64,000 nucleotides of DNA from an uncultured Bacteroidota bacterium (GCA_903824665.1 CAIJXT010000033.1:1-64000), one strand, 5' to 3'; shown: positions 35,538-44,757, counted from the first letter of the stretch. Translations and numbers: made by a program. Notes: a model not told the origin generated them from the sequence alone.

Positions 35538-37655
35538 TTATTGTGTCACGTAGTACATCTTCATTATTCCTTTGCCCTTGGCCTCTACTTCTCCCCGGTA
35601 TTCGCAACTGACCTGATCTTTTACCAATGAGAAAGTAGTCTCCGACAAGTTAATGCGGCCTTCTTCGGCATGCTGTTCCATTCGTGCTGCTGTATTCACG
35701 GTATCGCCCCAAATGTCGTAGGCGAACTTCCTGACCCCTACTATGCCGGCCACTACACTGCCGGTATGTATCCCTATCCGTACGCCGAATGTTTTGCTAC
35801 CATGCGTTAGGAGCCGATGTCGCATGAAGGCACTAATATCTATTGCTGCCCGCACCACCCTTACCGCATGATCGGGTACGGCATGTGGCAACCCACACAC
35901 AGCAAGGTAAGCATCGCCCACCGTCTTGATTTTTTCTATGCCGTGCCGGCCCAATATATTGTCGAACGCCTCAAAACATGTGTGCAGCTCTGCTACCAGC
36001 GCTTCTGGAGACATTCGCTCGCCAGCCTGTGTGAACCCTGCGAAATCAGTCATTAGCACTGTTACATTGTCGTACAATTTGGCCTTGACACTGCCATTGC
36101 GTTTCAGTTCTTCTGCTACATCAGCCGGCAGTATGTTCAGCAGTAATGCTTCGGATACCTGCTGCTCCTCTGTAAGTGCTTTGTTGGCGTTGGTAATGAT
36201 CGTATTTGCCCTCTTCTGCTGGCTATAGTTGCGATAGACAAAAAACGACAACAACAACACCATGGCCAAACCCGCAAAGCCGCCGTACATTATGCTACGT
36301 TGCCGCTGCATATGCAGGCGCACGGCTATGTCTTTGCGCGCCTGTGTCAGGCTATCGGCAATCTGTTTGCGATCAAACTCGCCACGTAATTCGGTGCTTG
36401 TGATTTGCCTGGCCTTATCGAGGCTGAATACACTGTCGCGCAGGGCGATGTACTGTCGGTAAGCTGCAAAAGCGTCGGAAGTGCGGTTCATCAAACTATA
36501 CGTACTGCTCATTGTGCTCCATGCAGCGCTTTCCTCTTCTGTCTTTCCTGCTTTGTGGTAGAGGTCTATGGCCTGTTGCAGATAGCCAACAGCCTGTGTA
36601 AAATCGTTACTGGCTGCATAGATTCGCCCCAGCAGGTGATAAGTACCGGGCAATGATGGATTGGGCTGCTGCCCGGACACCGCCAACGCTGATTTGGCCA
36701 ACTCCATCGCCTTTTGTTGCTGCCCTTTGGTAAGCGCAATATTTCCCAGTTTGTTTAGTATCTCGGTTTCTGTTTCGGCGTCTTTCAGTTCCCGGCTTAT
36801 GCGGAGTGCGTCTGTAAAGTGCTGAATAGCCTGATCATACGCACCTTTCAACTGATAACATTTCCCGGTACCGAGCAACACCCATAAATCTACGAGCTTA
36901 TTACCGATGTTGCGGTTAAACTCTTTTGACAGGCGGTAGTTGTTGAGCGCCTCGTCATATTGCGACATGTAAATACGCATATCGGCCAGGCTTATCAGCA
37001 GGCCTGCCAGGTTCAATGTGTCATTGGTGGTTTTTTTTCTGCCATTTGTCAGCTCCTGATACTGAATACGGTAGGCTTTTTCAAAACACTCGGCAGCATT
37101 CGGGTAATCTGCGATGTTCATGTACAGGCTGCCCATATTGCCCAGCGTGCCTTTTACCTTATCCGGATCGGGATCAAGTGCCATGCTACGGGTGTAATAG
37201 TCTAGCGCGGTGGCATTACTGAGATTGGCAGCATAAGCCTGAGCGAGGTTGGCGTACAGTGCCGCTTCTTCCTTTCTATCGTGCCGGGTTGCAGCGATCG
37301 CTACAGCTTTGTTGTACCAATAAACAGCAACAGTATAGTCATGTTTACAATTGCCTGCAATGAAGCCGAGCCACCGATACGCCTTTCCTATGGCTTTGTC
37401 ATTGTTTGCTGTGCGTGCTATTGCAAGATATTGGTGCACATATGCATTGCTCTGCCTGGCATCTTTGCATTCGGTACAGACATACAATGCCTCCAGCAAC
37501 CGCATTTTCAGGGTATCTGTGCCTGCTCTGGCCAGTTCGCTTTTCAGCGAATCTGTACGCATTGTATTGTTTGGCTGAGAGCGGGATACTACAGAAAACT
37601 GCAGAAAGACGATGAACACAACATGAAAAATCCAAAAAAAACCGGTATTTTTCAT
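35538..37655 (-). CDS. Class III adenylate cyclase with TPR sensor
   Basis: The product is 705 residues. After a signal segment (FWIFHVVFIVFLQFSVVSRS) come TPR-type helical repeats (about 40-390, such as AALYANLAQAYAANLSNA and LNKLGNIALTKGQQQKAME), one membrane helix (YGGFAGLAMVLLLSFFVY, near 430), the NILPADVAEELKRNG linker and the cyclase. Catalytic aspartates are Asp537 (MTDFAGF) and Asp581 (TVGDAYLAV); EKIKTVGD and YDIWGDTVN give adenine selectivity. It is the first gene of a two-cyclase operon. The TPR region is probably periplasmic given the signal segment and single helix. Confidence 0.92.
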   Translation of the reverse strand: MKNTGFFWIFHVVFIVFLQFSVVSRSQPNNTMRTDSLKSELARAGTDTLKMRLLEALYVCTECKDARQSNAYVHQYLAIARTANNDKAIGKAYRWLGFIAGNCKHDYTVAVYWYNKAVAIAATRHDRKEEAALYANLAQAYAANLSNATALDYYTRSMALDPDPDKVKGTLGNMGSLYMNIADYPNAAECFEKAYRIQYQELTNGRKKTTNDTLNLAGLLISLADMRIYMSQYDEALNNYRLSKEFNRNIGNKLVDLWVLLGTGKCYQLKGAYDQAIQHFTDALRISRELKDAETETEILNKLGNIALTKGQQQKAMELAKSALAVSGQQPNPSLPGTYHLLGRIYAASNDFTQAVGYLQQAIDLYHKAGKTEEESAAWSTMSSTYSLMNRTSDAFAAYRQYIALRDSVFSLDKARQITSTELRGEFDRKQIADSLTQARKDIAVRLHMQRQRSIMYGGFAGLAMVLLLSFFVYRNYSQQKRANTIITNANKALTEEQQVSEALLLNILPADVAEELKRNGSVKAKLYDNVTVLMTDFAGFTQAGERMSPEALVAELHTCFEAFDNILGRHGIEKIKTVGDAYLAVCGLPHAVPDHAVRVVRAAIDISAFMRHRLLTHGSKTFGVRIGIHTGSVVAGIVGVRKFAYDIWGDTVNTAARMEQHAEEGRINLSETTFSLVKDQVSCEYRGEVEAKGKGIMKMYYVTQ

Positions 37656-37796
37656 CCTATTGAATCGTTGTCGGGGTTAAAAGAATAAGAAAGTTAATTT
37701 GAAACTTGTATCTTGTTGGCCAATCAAATGTATCCAAATTCAGCTTTAATTTATAGAATTGGCTACATTCAATTTATAAATACACAATATTATTTT

Positions 37797-38252
37797 ATGA
37801 AAAAGCAAGTATTGTTGTGCGCCACATTGCTGGCGGCAGTATTCTTCATCAACACCACCTCTGTACAAGCAGGAACCGCTAAAGTAAAATTTGGAGCTTA
37901 CTCTGCCGGAGAGGGTTGCTCGGGAACCGGTATATGCCAGACCAGCGCTATGGAAGGGGCAGATGTAGAATTCGACTATTTTGAGACCAAGGACAGCAGC
38001 GGAGCCAATATGAGCATACTCACCATGCTGTTCAACTACGAAGACGCTAAACGGAATGGATTTCTGGGCGACTCGTTTGGCGGGGTATATACCTTCACAA
38101 AGGGCTACCGGTTCAATCATACCGGAGACGGACGTTCCGGCGTACCCAGTACTTACTCTATACCAGACGACTTCGACGGTAAGTACACCGCGAAAGACCC
38201 CAATGGCATGATCAAACTCACGGTGATACAGTATTCGACCAGGCCGAAATAG
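37797..38252 (+). CDS. Small secreted protein of unknown function
   Basis: I do not recognise a family. From the ATG at 37797 the product is 151 residues with a signal peptide (KKQVLLCATLLAAVFFINTTSVQAG). The mature part contains two cysteines close together (AGEGCSGTGICQTS), a phenylalanine- and glycine-rich centre (GFLGDSFGGVYTFTKGYRFNH) and ends KLTVIQYSTRPK. It is divergent from the cyclase operon and followed at once by a strong bidirectional terminator. Likely periplasmic or extracellular. Confidence 0.75.
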   Translation: MKKQVLLCATLLAAVFFINTTSVQAGTAKVKFGAYSAGEGCSGTGICQTSAMEGADVEFDYFETKDSSGANMSILTMLFNYEDAKRNGFLGDSFGGVYTFTKGYRFNHTGDGRSGVPSTYSIPDDFDGKYTAKDPNGMIKLTVIQYSTRPK

Positions 38253-38284
38253 TACTGGCCAGAACATAAAAAGCACATCAAACA

Positions 38285-38320
38285 AAAAGGCGTGATGAAC
38301 TATGGTTCATCACGCCTTTT
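38285..38320. terminator. Bidirectional rho-independent terminator
   Basis: AAAAGGCGTGATGAAC at 38285-38300 and GTTCATCACGCCTTTT at 38305-38320 are perfect reverse complements (16 bp) around loop TATG, with T-tracts in both readings. It ends the small secreted protein gene (plus) and the DUF4290 gene (minus). Confidence 0.92.
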
Positions 38321-38357
38321 CTATACCGGTTCGGGTGGATTCAACTATGTATTGATG

Positions 38358-39140
38358 CTACCCCTGCTTATTCTTATTGTTGTTGTTCTTGAATTTGCGG
38401 TTTTTATTGAAGTTATTGTTGCCAAAGCTGTTACCGCTGCCAGAGCCATCGCGGTCTCTGAAATTGTTATTGTTGCGCTGGTTGCCGCCCTGACCACCCT
38501 GATTGCCCTTGAAGTTGCGGTTGTTGTTGTTATTGTTATTGTTTCGCTGCTTGAAGTTGCGGTTGTTGCTATTGTTGTTATTGCTTGCGGGGTTAGTGTC
38601 GAAGGTGACGCGGTAGCCACCCGTTTCGTACTTCAGCTTGCCACCTGTGATTTCGGCCAGCTCATTCTTGATCATATCATCGTGTACGGGCTCTTTGTGC
38701 CAGTTGCCGTAGGCCAGCTTCATATAGTATCCGATAGCCTGCGTAAGTCCGTGTCGCTTTTCGTTATCTGGTTCATTCACCGCCTTATCTAGCAATCCCT
38801 GAATGTTGCGGCCCAAATGGCGATGTTTGATGCTGTTTTGTGGATAGGGCAGCACCTCCGGCTTCTTAAAGATCATCTCGGGTGTAGGGCAGGGATAGGG
38901 TGCATCCACATCCAGCTGAAACTCTGTCATCTGGAAGAGGTGATCCCACAGTTTGTGTTTGTAGTCTTCAATTGTTTTCAGATGCGGATTCAGGGTCCCC
39001 ATCAGTTCAATGATTATTTCGGCCTGCTTCAACCTTTTTTCACGGTCATCTACCGTAACCAGGTATTCTACCATTTTCTGAACATTACGTCCGTATTCAG
39101 GCATCAGCATCCTGCTGCGCGTGGTATTGTATTCCATCAT
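38358..39140 (-). CDS. DUF4290 protein with Asn/Gly/Arg-rich tail
   Basis: The product is 260 residues (259 if the second of two adjacent ATG codons is used). Residues 1-185 are a DUF4290 domain, a Bacteroidota-specific family that starts MEYNTxR and continues MLMPEYGRNVQKMVEY, LWDHLFQMTEF and LTQAIGYYMKLAYGNWH. Its function is unknown. Residues 190-260 are low complexity: runs of asparagine interrupted by RNFK, GGQGG and FRDRDG. Such tails often bind RNA or drive condensation; that is inference. The neighbour, in divergent orientation, is a DEAD-box helicase with a Gly/Arg-rich tail of its own. Confidence 0.92.
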   Translation of the reverse strand: MMEYNTTRSRMLMPEYGRNVQKMVEYLVTVDDREKRLKQAEIIIELMGTLNPHLKTIEDYKHKLWDHLFQMTEFQLDVDAPYPCPTPEMIFKKPEVLPYPQNSIKHRHLGRNIQGLLDKAVNEPDNEKRHGLTQAIGYYMKLAYGNWHKEPVHDDMIKNELAEITGGKLKYETGGYRVTFDTNPASNNNNSNNRNFKQRNNNNNNNNRNFKGNQGGQGGNQRNNNNFRDRDGSGSGNSFGNNNFNKNRKFKNNNNKNKQG

Positions 39141-39344
39141 GTGTTATAAATTCAATGCTAAAGAAAAGATTTGATTCTGCAGGGTGTATCAGAAACACCC
39201 GTTTTACCAGAGTTCACCGATTGAGCGGTTGGGTACTGCAGGTAATGCAAAGCAAATATAGGTGAAAACAATTAAAGCGACAATCTTTAACACAATCATA
39301 TCGTTTACGTTTTTAAAATCTGAATATTTCTCATAATTTATCTA

Positions 39345-39352
39345 TACCTTTG
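39345..39352 (+). promoter_or_regulatory. Bacteroidota -7 promoter element for the DEAD-box helicase
   Basis: TACCTTTG fits the TAnnTTTG consensus exactly. The expected -33 TTTG is not evident. Transcription from here would give a leader of about 40-50 bases ahead of the ATG at 39402. Confidence 0.5.
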
Positions 39353-39401
39353 CACCCGCATTGCTGTTTCGCATTGCATTTTTTTAACAAAAGTTCTTTT
39401 A

Positions 39402-41147
39402 ATGATTACATTTTCATCACTCTCCCTTCGGGAAGAACTGACGCAGGCTATTTCTGACCTTGGCTTCGAGACACCTACTCCTATTCAGCAAAAAGTAATA
39501 CCTCAACTATTATCTGATCCCATAGACATAATAGGGCTTGCGCAAACCGGTACCGGCAAAACTGCCGCGTATGGGCTGCCACTACTCCACCATGTGGACA
39601 TAGCGGTAAAACATGTTCAATGCCTTGTGCTTAGCCCCACACGCGAACTCTGTATGCAGATACAGGAAGAAATGACCAAGTATGGAGCACGTATGCGTGG
39701 ACTGCGCATCACTGCTGTATATGGCGGCATGCCTATAGCTGCACAGATCCGTGAGTTGCGCAGCAACCCACAGGTGGTAGTAGCTACACCCGGCAGGCTT
39801 ATAGATCTGCTGGAGCGTAAAGCTTTGTCGCTGGCAGACGTGGAGTATGTAGTACTGGACGAAGCCGACGAGATGCTCAATATGGGCTTCCGTGAGGATA
39901 TAGATCTGATACTCAAAAACACTCCGGCACGTGAGCACACATGGCTGTTCAGCGCCACCATGAGCAATGAGGTGCGCGGTATCGCCAAACGCTTCATGAA
40001 GGACTGGAAAGAGTTCTCAGTTGCGACTGCAAACACGACCAACGAAAACATAGACCATCAGTACTACGTAGCACAGCACCATAACCGGTACGAAACACTG
40101 CGTCGTTTGCTGGACTTTACGCCAGGGATTTACGGTATCATATTCACCCGTACCAAGCAGGATTGCCAGGAAATATCTGAAAAACTGATGAAGCAGGGCT
40201 ATCACGTGAGCCCGCTGCATGGCGATATGGACCAGAAAATGCGTTCTAAAGTAATGGAGCGCTTCAAGGCCAAGCAGCTGCAGTGTATTGTCGCTACCGA
40301 TGTAGCAGCGCGTGGTATTGATGTGAACGACATTACCCACGTAATAAACTACGAGTTACCAGACGATCCGGAAGTGTATACCCACCGCAGTGGCCGTACA
40401 GCGCGTGCCGGCAAATCGGGTATCTGTATGTCTATCGTTTCGCCAAAGCAGATATCCAATATCCGCCAGATAGAACGCCTGGTAAAACAGAAGTTTCACA
40501 AAAGTGATATACCTGATGGTGCAGAAGTGGTACGCAAGCGCCTTTTCTTCTACATGGAGCAGATAGCAGAAGCGGCACCAAAGGCCGACTTTGCCAAGCT
40601 GTACCGTGACAGCATACACGAGCAGTTTGCAGAAGTAGACAAAGACGAACTGATCCGTAAGCTGATATGGCTGCAACTCAAAGATACCATTGACATCTAC
40701 CAGGATGCAGAAGACCTGAACGCCGGCTATGATAACCGCGAGAAACCTGCTCGTGGCAATCGATCAGCACGTTTGTTCATCAATCTGGGCGAAAAAGACG
40801 GTCTTACAACGCAGAAGTTGATTCAATTCATCACTGAATCGGTGGATATAGATGAAAATGCGATAGAGCGTGTAACAGTACGTGACCTCAGCAGCTTCTT
40901 TAACGTACCCGGCAATACCGCTGAGTACATTGTAGAAACACTGTCTTCCAAGAAATTCAAGGGTCGCAAAGTGCGTCTGGAAGATGCCGAACAAAGCAAA
41001 GGTGGCGGCGGCGGTGGTGGCGAATATCGCGGTAATCGCCCAAAACCTTCATCTGGTCCACGTTTCTCAGGAGATGTGCGCTCTTACGGCAACCGCGATG
41101 GCGGTGGCAGTCAGGGTGGCGGATACAAAGGAAAGAAACGCTACTAG
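39402..41147 (+). CDS. DEAD-box RNA helicase with DbpA-type RNA-binding domain
   Basis: The product is 581 residues. It contains the Q motif (GFETPTPIQ), Walker A AQTGTGKT, PTREL, TPGR, DEAD, SAT, and the second-domain motifs TRTKQDC, ATDVAARGID and HRSGRTARAG. Residues 470-545 (LFINLGEKDGLTTQKLIQ to KGRKVRLED) match the DbpA RNA-binding fold found in DeaD/CsdA. The tail is glycine-rich (KGGGGGGGEYRGNR, then DGGGSQGGGYKGKKRY). It should unwind structured RNA in ribosome assembly, translation start or RNA decay, with a probable cold-adaptation role. A terminator follows. Confidence 0.95.
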   Translation: MITFSSLSLREELTQAISDLGFETPTPIQQKVIPQLLSDPIDIIGLAQTGTGKTAAYGLPLLHHVDIAVKHVQCLVLSPTRELCMQIQEEMTKYGARMRGLRITAVYGGMPIAAQIRELRSNPQVVVATPGRLIDLLERKALSLADVEYVVLDEADEMLNMGFREDIDLILKNTPAREHTWLFSATMSNEVRGIAKRFMKDWKEFSVATANTTNENIDHQYYVAQHHNRYETLRRLLDFTPGIYGIIFTRTKQDCQEISEKLMKQGYHVSPLHGDMDQKMRSKVMERFKAKQLQCIVATDVAARGIDVNDITHVINYELPDDPEVYTHRSGRTARAGKSGICMSIVSPKQISNIRQIERLVKQKFHKSDIPDGAEVVRKRLFFYMEQIAEAAPKADFAKLYRDSIHEQFAEVDKDELIRKLIWLQLKDTIDIYQDAEDLNAGYDNREKPARGNRSARLFINLGEKDGLTTQKLIQFITESVDIDENAIERVTVRDLSSFFNVPGNTAEYIVETLSSKKFKGRKVRLEDAEQSKGGGGGGGEYRGNRPKPSSGPRFSGDVRSYGNRDGGGSQGGGYKGKKRY

Positions 41148-41204
41148 TCTAAATAGCGGTGTGTATTCGATACCGCTGTTGGAAACTGTATTTTATACCT
41201 GTAA

Positions 41205-41238
41205 AGAGGTTGTCCCAGATCAGGGGCAGCCTCTTTTT
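41205..41238 (+). terminator. Rho-independent terminator after the helicase gene
   Basis: AGAGGTTGTCCC at 41205-41216 pairs with GGGGCAGCCTCT at 41223-41234 as a 12-bp stem including two G-U pairs, loop AGATCA, followed by TTTT. Confidence 0.85.
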
Positions 41239-41356
41239 CATTAGGAAAAAGCGGGTTATTATCCGGCCCAATTATCTTTCGGGTTTCTTTGATTTTGCAT
41301 CTTAAATACTTAATTTTAAGACCTGTTAATCAGACCACATAAGTTCAAACGGCGTT

Positions 41357-41725
41357 ATGAAAATATTTGTAGTAGACGACAATGAAATGCAGACCATGCT
41401 GCTGGAAGATTATATCACCAGCAAAACAGACCATGAAGTATTGGTATTCAATACCGGTGAGGAATGTCTGGACAACCTGCACGAGGCGCCACACGTCATC
41501 ATTCTCGATTACAACCTGAACTCTGTAGAAAAAGACGCTGCCAACGGCGCGGAAATACTTGCGGGAATCAAGCGGCACAACAGCGCCACGCAGGTAATTA
41601 TATTGTCGAGCCAGGATCCGTCGGGTGCATCGCTGGCATCAATGGCAGAGGGTGCAGACCACTATGTGCTGAAGAATGAAGCTGCTTTTGCCAATGTAGT
41701 AACGATAATATTGGGGATCAACTAA
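41357..41725 (+). CDS. Stand-alone receiver-domain protein
   Basis: The product is 122 residues and consists only of a response-regulator receiver: acidic pair in VVDDNE, phospho-acceptor Asp51 (IILDYNL), IILSSQD and the conserved lysine in YVLKNEA (Lys106). There is no output domain, so it works like CheY-type regulators through protein contacts, or as a phosphorelay intermediate. No kinase is adjacent. A loose -7-like box TATCTTTC lies at 41273-41280. It converges with the OstA-like gene, the stop codons being only 3 bases apart. Confidence 0.9.
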   Translation: MKIFVVDDNEMQTMLLEDYITSKTDHEVLVFNTGEECLDNLHEAPHVIILDYNLNSVEKDAANGAEILAGIKRHNSATQVIILSSQDPSGASLASMAEGADHYVLKNEAAFANVVTIILGIN

Positions 41726-41728
41726 GAT

Positions 41729-43717
41729 TTACCGGAACAACTCTTCTTTACTTTTGGGCCGTTCGTCGTAGAGCCATTTAAACCGACTGAGTCTGGTATT
41801 GGGCAGGTCAGCCTTTTCCATAGGGGTGACGGTCTGGTGCACATCCTGCTCAAATTTGATCTTACTGATCTTCTCTGTACCGAAGTAGAAACGCATCAAC
41901 ACACTATTGGCTTCATTGACGCCAACATACGCACCAGCATCATCTTTAGAATAATAGATCGATTGTGCCTCTGGCTGCACAATCATTTTGTCGATAGCAT
42001 TGTTTCTAAAAAATGCAGTTAGTGTCTTTCCCTGCACCTGATCAAACAGTTCTGCCTGCTCTGGTCCTGACCTAGATGCCATGAAAGAGTTGTCGGGAAT
42101 ATACATGCACCTGATGCTGTTGCTGTCGAGCTGCATGAGTATGGTGTCGCCAGTAATCTGGCTGCCGCGCGACCAAGCAATCGGGGCATAGATCATTCGT
42201 ACAACCGAGTCGGATCTTGTATACGTTACGCTGTCGCATTTGGCCTGCATAGAGTCGGAGAAAATACGTACATGATGATAGCCGGAAAAGAAAATGGGGG
42301 CGGTGGTATCGCCAGCGGCGGTATCGGCGACGGGCACCACAGCTGATTTTTTTCTTTTGCCGGGTTTAGTGACAGCCGCAGCAGTTTTTGATACTGTATC
42401 TCTGAAGAAATCGGCAAGCCTGTATTTGGTGACGGGTATTGCCCACATACTGTCTATGGGCTTTCGGATGGTTGACTGTATTTCAACAGTGGTATCTTTT
42501 GCAGGTTTTGTCTTTACCGGCCTGCCACGGCGTACCGTCTTTGTGGTATCTGTCTTGGTGCCATGGGTTCGTGCCTCAATAGCTGAAGTATCGGCATTTG
42601 GCGTTATGGCAGAAGGCGTAGTTTTGGTTGAGGGTGTTGCGGCATTCCCTTTTGCGGTTGTAGTGTCGGCTGATGCAGTAGTGTCCGCAATATCTACCGG
42701 CATTACAAACTGCCTGCCGCGCACCCTGACCATTGGCGCAGAGTAGAATGTATCGGCACGCATGTAAAAGGTATCCCTGCCTGTAGCAAGTTCCATAACG
42801 GGCTTTATTACCGCCCACAACACCCGCTGCTTTCTGAAATAGTCGGCCCGGCCGCAATACATTGTCGTGTGCTGTACTGTATCAATTGATATTACATTGC
42901 CGATCGCGTAACCATATCCTGTAGGCTTGTCGTAGTGCATAGAGTCGGCCTCTATATATTGCCCATCATTCCAGATAGATGAATGACCTGTAAACCTTGC
43001 GATTACATTCTTGCTGTCGTAAGTGCCTTTGTAGGTGGTGAGTACAGACCTGCCACTGTCGCTGGTCACAACAGAGTAGTCATAAAAAGTCTCCACCTTG
43101 GTTTCGGTATTGTATCCCAGATCCTTTGATGATATCCGGTATTGCGGATCGGCCACGATCACGTTTCCGGTAAACCGTGCATCATGCGTGCGTACGTTAT
43201 AAACACCCGATGTGCTGGTCACCAGCGTGCTGTCGCTTTGTAAGGTGCCATGCCTGTTGTAAACTCCGGTTTTGGTACCCAGATCGTAGGTGAGCTCCTC
43301 GCACCAAAGGTTGTTGTTACCGTCGGTCAGGTTTACGTTGCCGGTCATGTAGGCAAGCTTTTTGTCGGATGTGTAGCGGAGGTAGTCGCAGGTTGCGCCC
43401 GTTCCTCCCTGTTGTGCAATGCGAACATTGCCGAATGCCTCGAGCTTCTTGCTTTCTATATACTGGTAAAGACTATCGCAGTAGAGGGTATCGGTACCCT
43501 GGTAAACGATCACATCTGTCACAAATTTATTGAACGAGCCCGTATCCGTCTTGAAATGCTCGATCACGCCAGAATTGGCGATGGTGATCTTTATTTTGTT
43601 AGCAGTGTCGGCCTGCTGGCCAAAGGTTGCAACCGAGCCAAACAGCAACATACAGATCAGCAGCAACTGAAACTTGCCGGTGCGGAAACCCATAATTGCT
43701 TCTGGAATAAAAAACAT
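41729..43717 (-). CDS. OstA/LptA-like outer-membrane biogenesis protein
   Basis: The product is 662 residues, or 654 from the in-frame ATG at 43693; both give a signal peptide (FQLLLICMLLFGSVATFGQ). I keep the ATG at 43717 because it overlaps the mlaD stop as TGATG, a coupling arrangement. Residues 35-340 hold OstA-type beta-jellyroll repeats (FNKFVTDVIVYQGTDTLYCD, LEAFGNVRI, LAYMTGNVNLTDG, ARFTGNVIV). Residues 345-420 are a low-complexity Thr/Ala/Lys/Pro linker, followed by a second beta-rich region with VRIFSDSMQAKCD. LptA-type proteins carry lipopolysaccharide across the periplasm. A long linker between two jellyroll blocks is unusual compared with short LptA. Confidence 0.85.
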   Translation of the reverse strand: MFFIPEAIMGFRTGKFQLLLICMLLFGSVATFGQQADTANKIKITIANSGVIEHFKTDTGSFNKFVTDVIVYQGTDTLYCDSLYQYIESKKLEAFGNVRIAQQGGTGATCDYLRYTSDKKLAYMTGNVNLTDGNNNLWCEELTYDLGTKTGVYNRHGTLQSDSTLVTSTSGVYNVRTHDARFTGNVIVADPQYRISSKDLGYNTETKVETFYDYSVVTSDSGRSVLTTYKGTYDSKNVIARFTGHSSIWNDGQYIEADSMHYDKPTGYGYAIGNVISIDTVQHTTMYCGRADYFRKQRVLWAVIKPVMELATGRDTFYMRADTFYSAPMVRVRGRQFVMPVDIADTTASADTTTAKGNAATPSTKTTPSAITPNADTSAIEARTHGTKTDTTKTVRRGRPVKTKPAKDTTVEIQSTIRKPIDSMWAIPVTKYRLADFFRDTVSKTAAAVTKPGKRKKSAVVPVADTAAGDTTAPIFFSGYHHVRIFSDSMQAKCDSVTYTRSDSVVRMIYAPIAWSRGSQITGDTILMQLDSNSIRCMYIPDNSFMASRSGPEQAELFDQVQGKTLTAFFRNNAIDKMIVQPEAQSIYYSKDDAGAYVGVNEANSVLMRFYFGTEKISKIKFEQDVHQTVTPMEKADLPNTRLSRFKWLYDERPKSKEELFR

Positions 43718-44664
43718 CAGCTTTTCTTCTTGCCCCCGAATACACTAATGTTGATGTACCTGCCCGGATGCGCTTTAAGATCATCGGTGAGGTTGGTAAT
43801 GGATTTGAGCGAAGCGTTCAGATTGTTGTAGGCATCTTTATTGTTGATGAACATACCCAAAGAGCCTTCATTATTATTGATCTTCTCAATAACACTCTGG
43901 AGCTGGGTTGTGGTCTTCTGGAGGTCTGTAATTGTTTTCTGGAGTGGCGCGTTAGCGATCTGCGCTGATATCTTATTGAAGTTGGACAGGATACGCTTTA
44001 TGGTATCATTGCTGGCAGCAAAATTTCCGGTAATGCTGTTTGTGTTGCGGATAATGCCGGATATCTGTGCAGATTCTTTGCCCAGCGCATCAGACAGGCG
44101 GGCGAGGTTCTCTGAGGTTACCTTAAGTGATTGAATTGTACTGTTGATAGCTTTCTGATTGTCGGCACCTACGAGCGAGTTTACATTGGCCAGGGCGGCA
44201 TTAAATGCTGATATGGTTCCTTTGAGCTCTTCGAGCCTTGGTGTGAGCTCTCCCGATATTTTATCGATCGCACCGGCATCTTTGGCGGCAGTGAGTACAG
44301 CACCCGCAGGTTCTTCGGCGGCACCAGTTCCCAAGTCCAGACGCACGATCTTTGACCCCAACAGATCGGACGAAGCAAGATTTGCCACTGTACCAACCGG
44401 TATCCGTGTTTTGTTCTTCACAGACATAGTTACTTTGACACCTTTTTCACCCGCCAGCTCCATCTTCGTGATCTGTCCTACGTTCAGCCCCTTTATCTGG
44501 ACAAAAGCAGATTGTTGCAGCCCATCTACAGACGAAAAGTAACTGTAGTATTCTTTTTCATTAGATACAATATCCGACCCCTTGAGGAAATAAAAACCGG
44601 TGAAGAAGATCACAAGTGCAGCTGTAACCAGTACACCAGTCCTTACTTCTTTAGATATAGTCAT
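43717..44664 (-). CDS. MlaD-family (MCE domain) lipid-transport protein
   Basis: The product is 315 residues. It has an N-terminal membrane helix (GVLVTAALVIFFTGFYFL), an MCE domain (about 38-118: YYSYFSSVDGLQQSAFVQIKG to KIVRLDLG, with the conserved GLNVGQI turn) and a long helical C-terminal part (NQKAINSTIQSLKVTSENLA, then LQKTTTQLQSVIEKINNNEG). MCE proteins form hexameric channels that move phospholipids between the inner and outer membranes. The ATPase and permease partners (MlaF, MlaE) are not in the window. It is coupled to the downstream OstA-like gene by a 1-base overlap, tying phospholipid and LPS traffic. Confidence 0.92.
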   Translation of the reverse strand: MTISKEVRTGVLVTAALVIFFTGFYFLKGSDIVSNEKEYYSYFSSVDGLQQSAFVQIKGLNVGQITKMELAGEKGVKVTMSVKNKTRIPVGTVANLASSDLLGSKIVRLDLGTGAAEEPAGAVLTAAKDAGAIDKISGELTPRLEELKGTISAFNAALANVNSLVGADNQKAINSTIQSLKVTSENLARLSDALGKESAQISGIIRNTNSITGNFAASNDTIKRILSNFNKISAQIANAPLQKTITDLQKTTTQLQSVIEKINNNEGSLGMFINNKDAYNNLNASLKSITNLTDDLKAHPGRYINISVFGGKKKS

Positions 44665-44757
44665 ATGTGCGGTGAAATATGTGCAAAATAACGAAAAGTG
44701 AATGATACAAAGACCGTATTGGGAATATTATAACAGTATTACAATGCCGAATAAAAT

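Noticed and set aside
38292-38792. 166-codon plus-strand frame rich in Val and Ile
   Set aside because: It is the antisense of the DUF4290 Asn-repeat region; the apparent hydrophobic protein is an artefact of AAC/AAT repeats read backwards.
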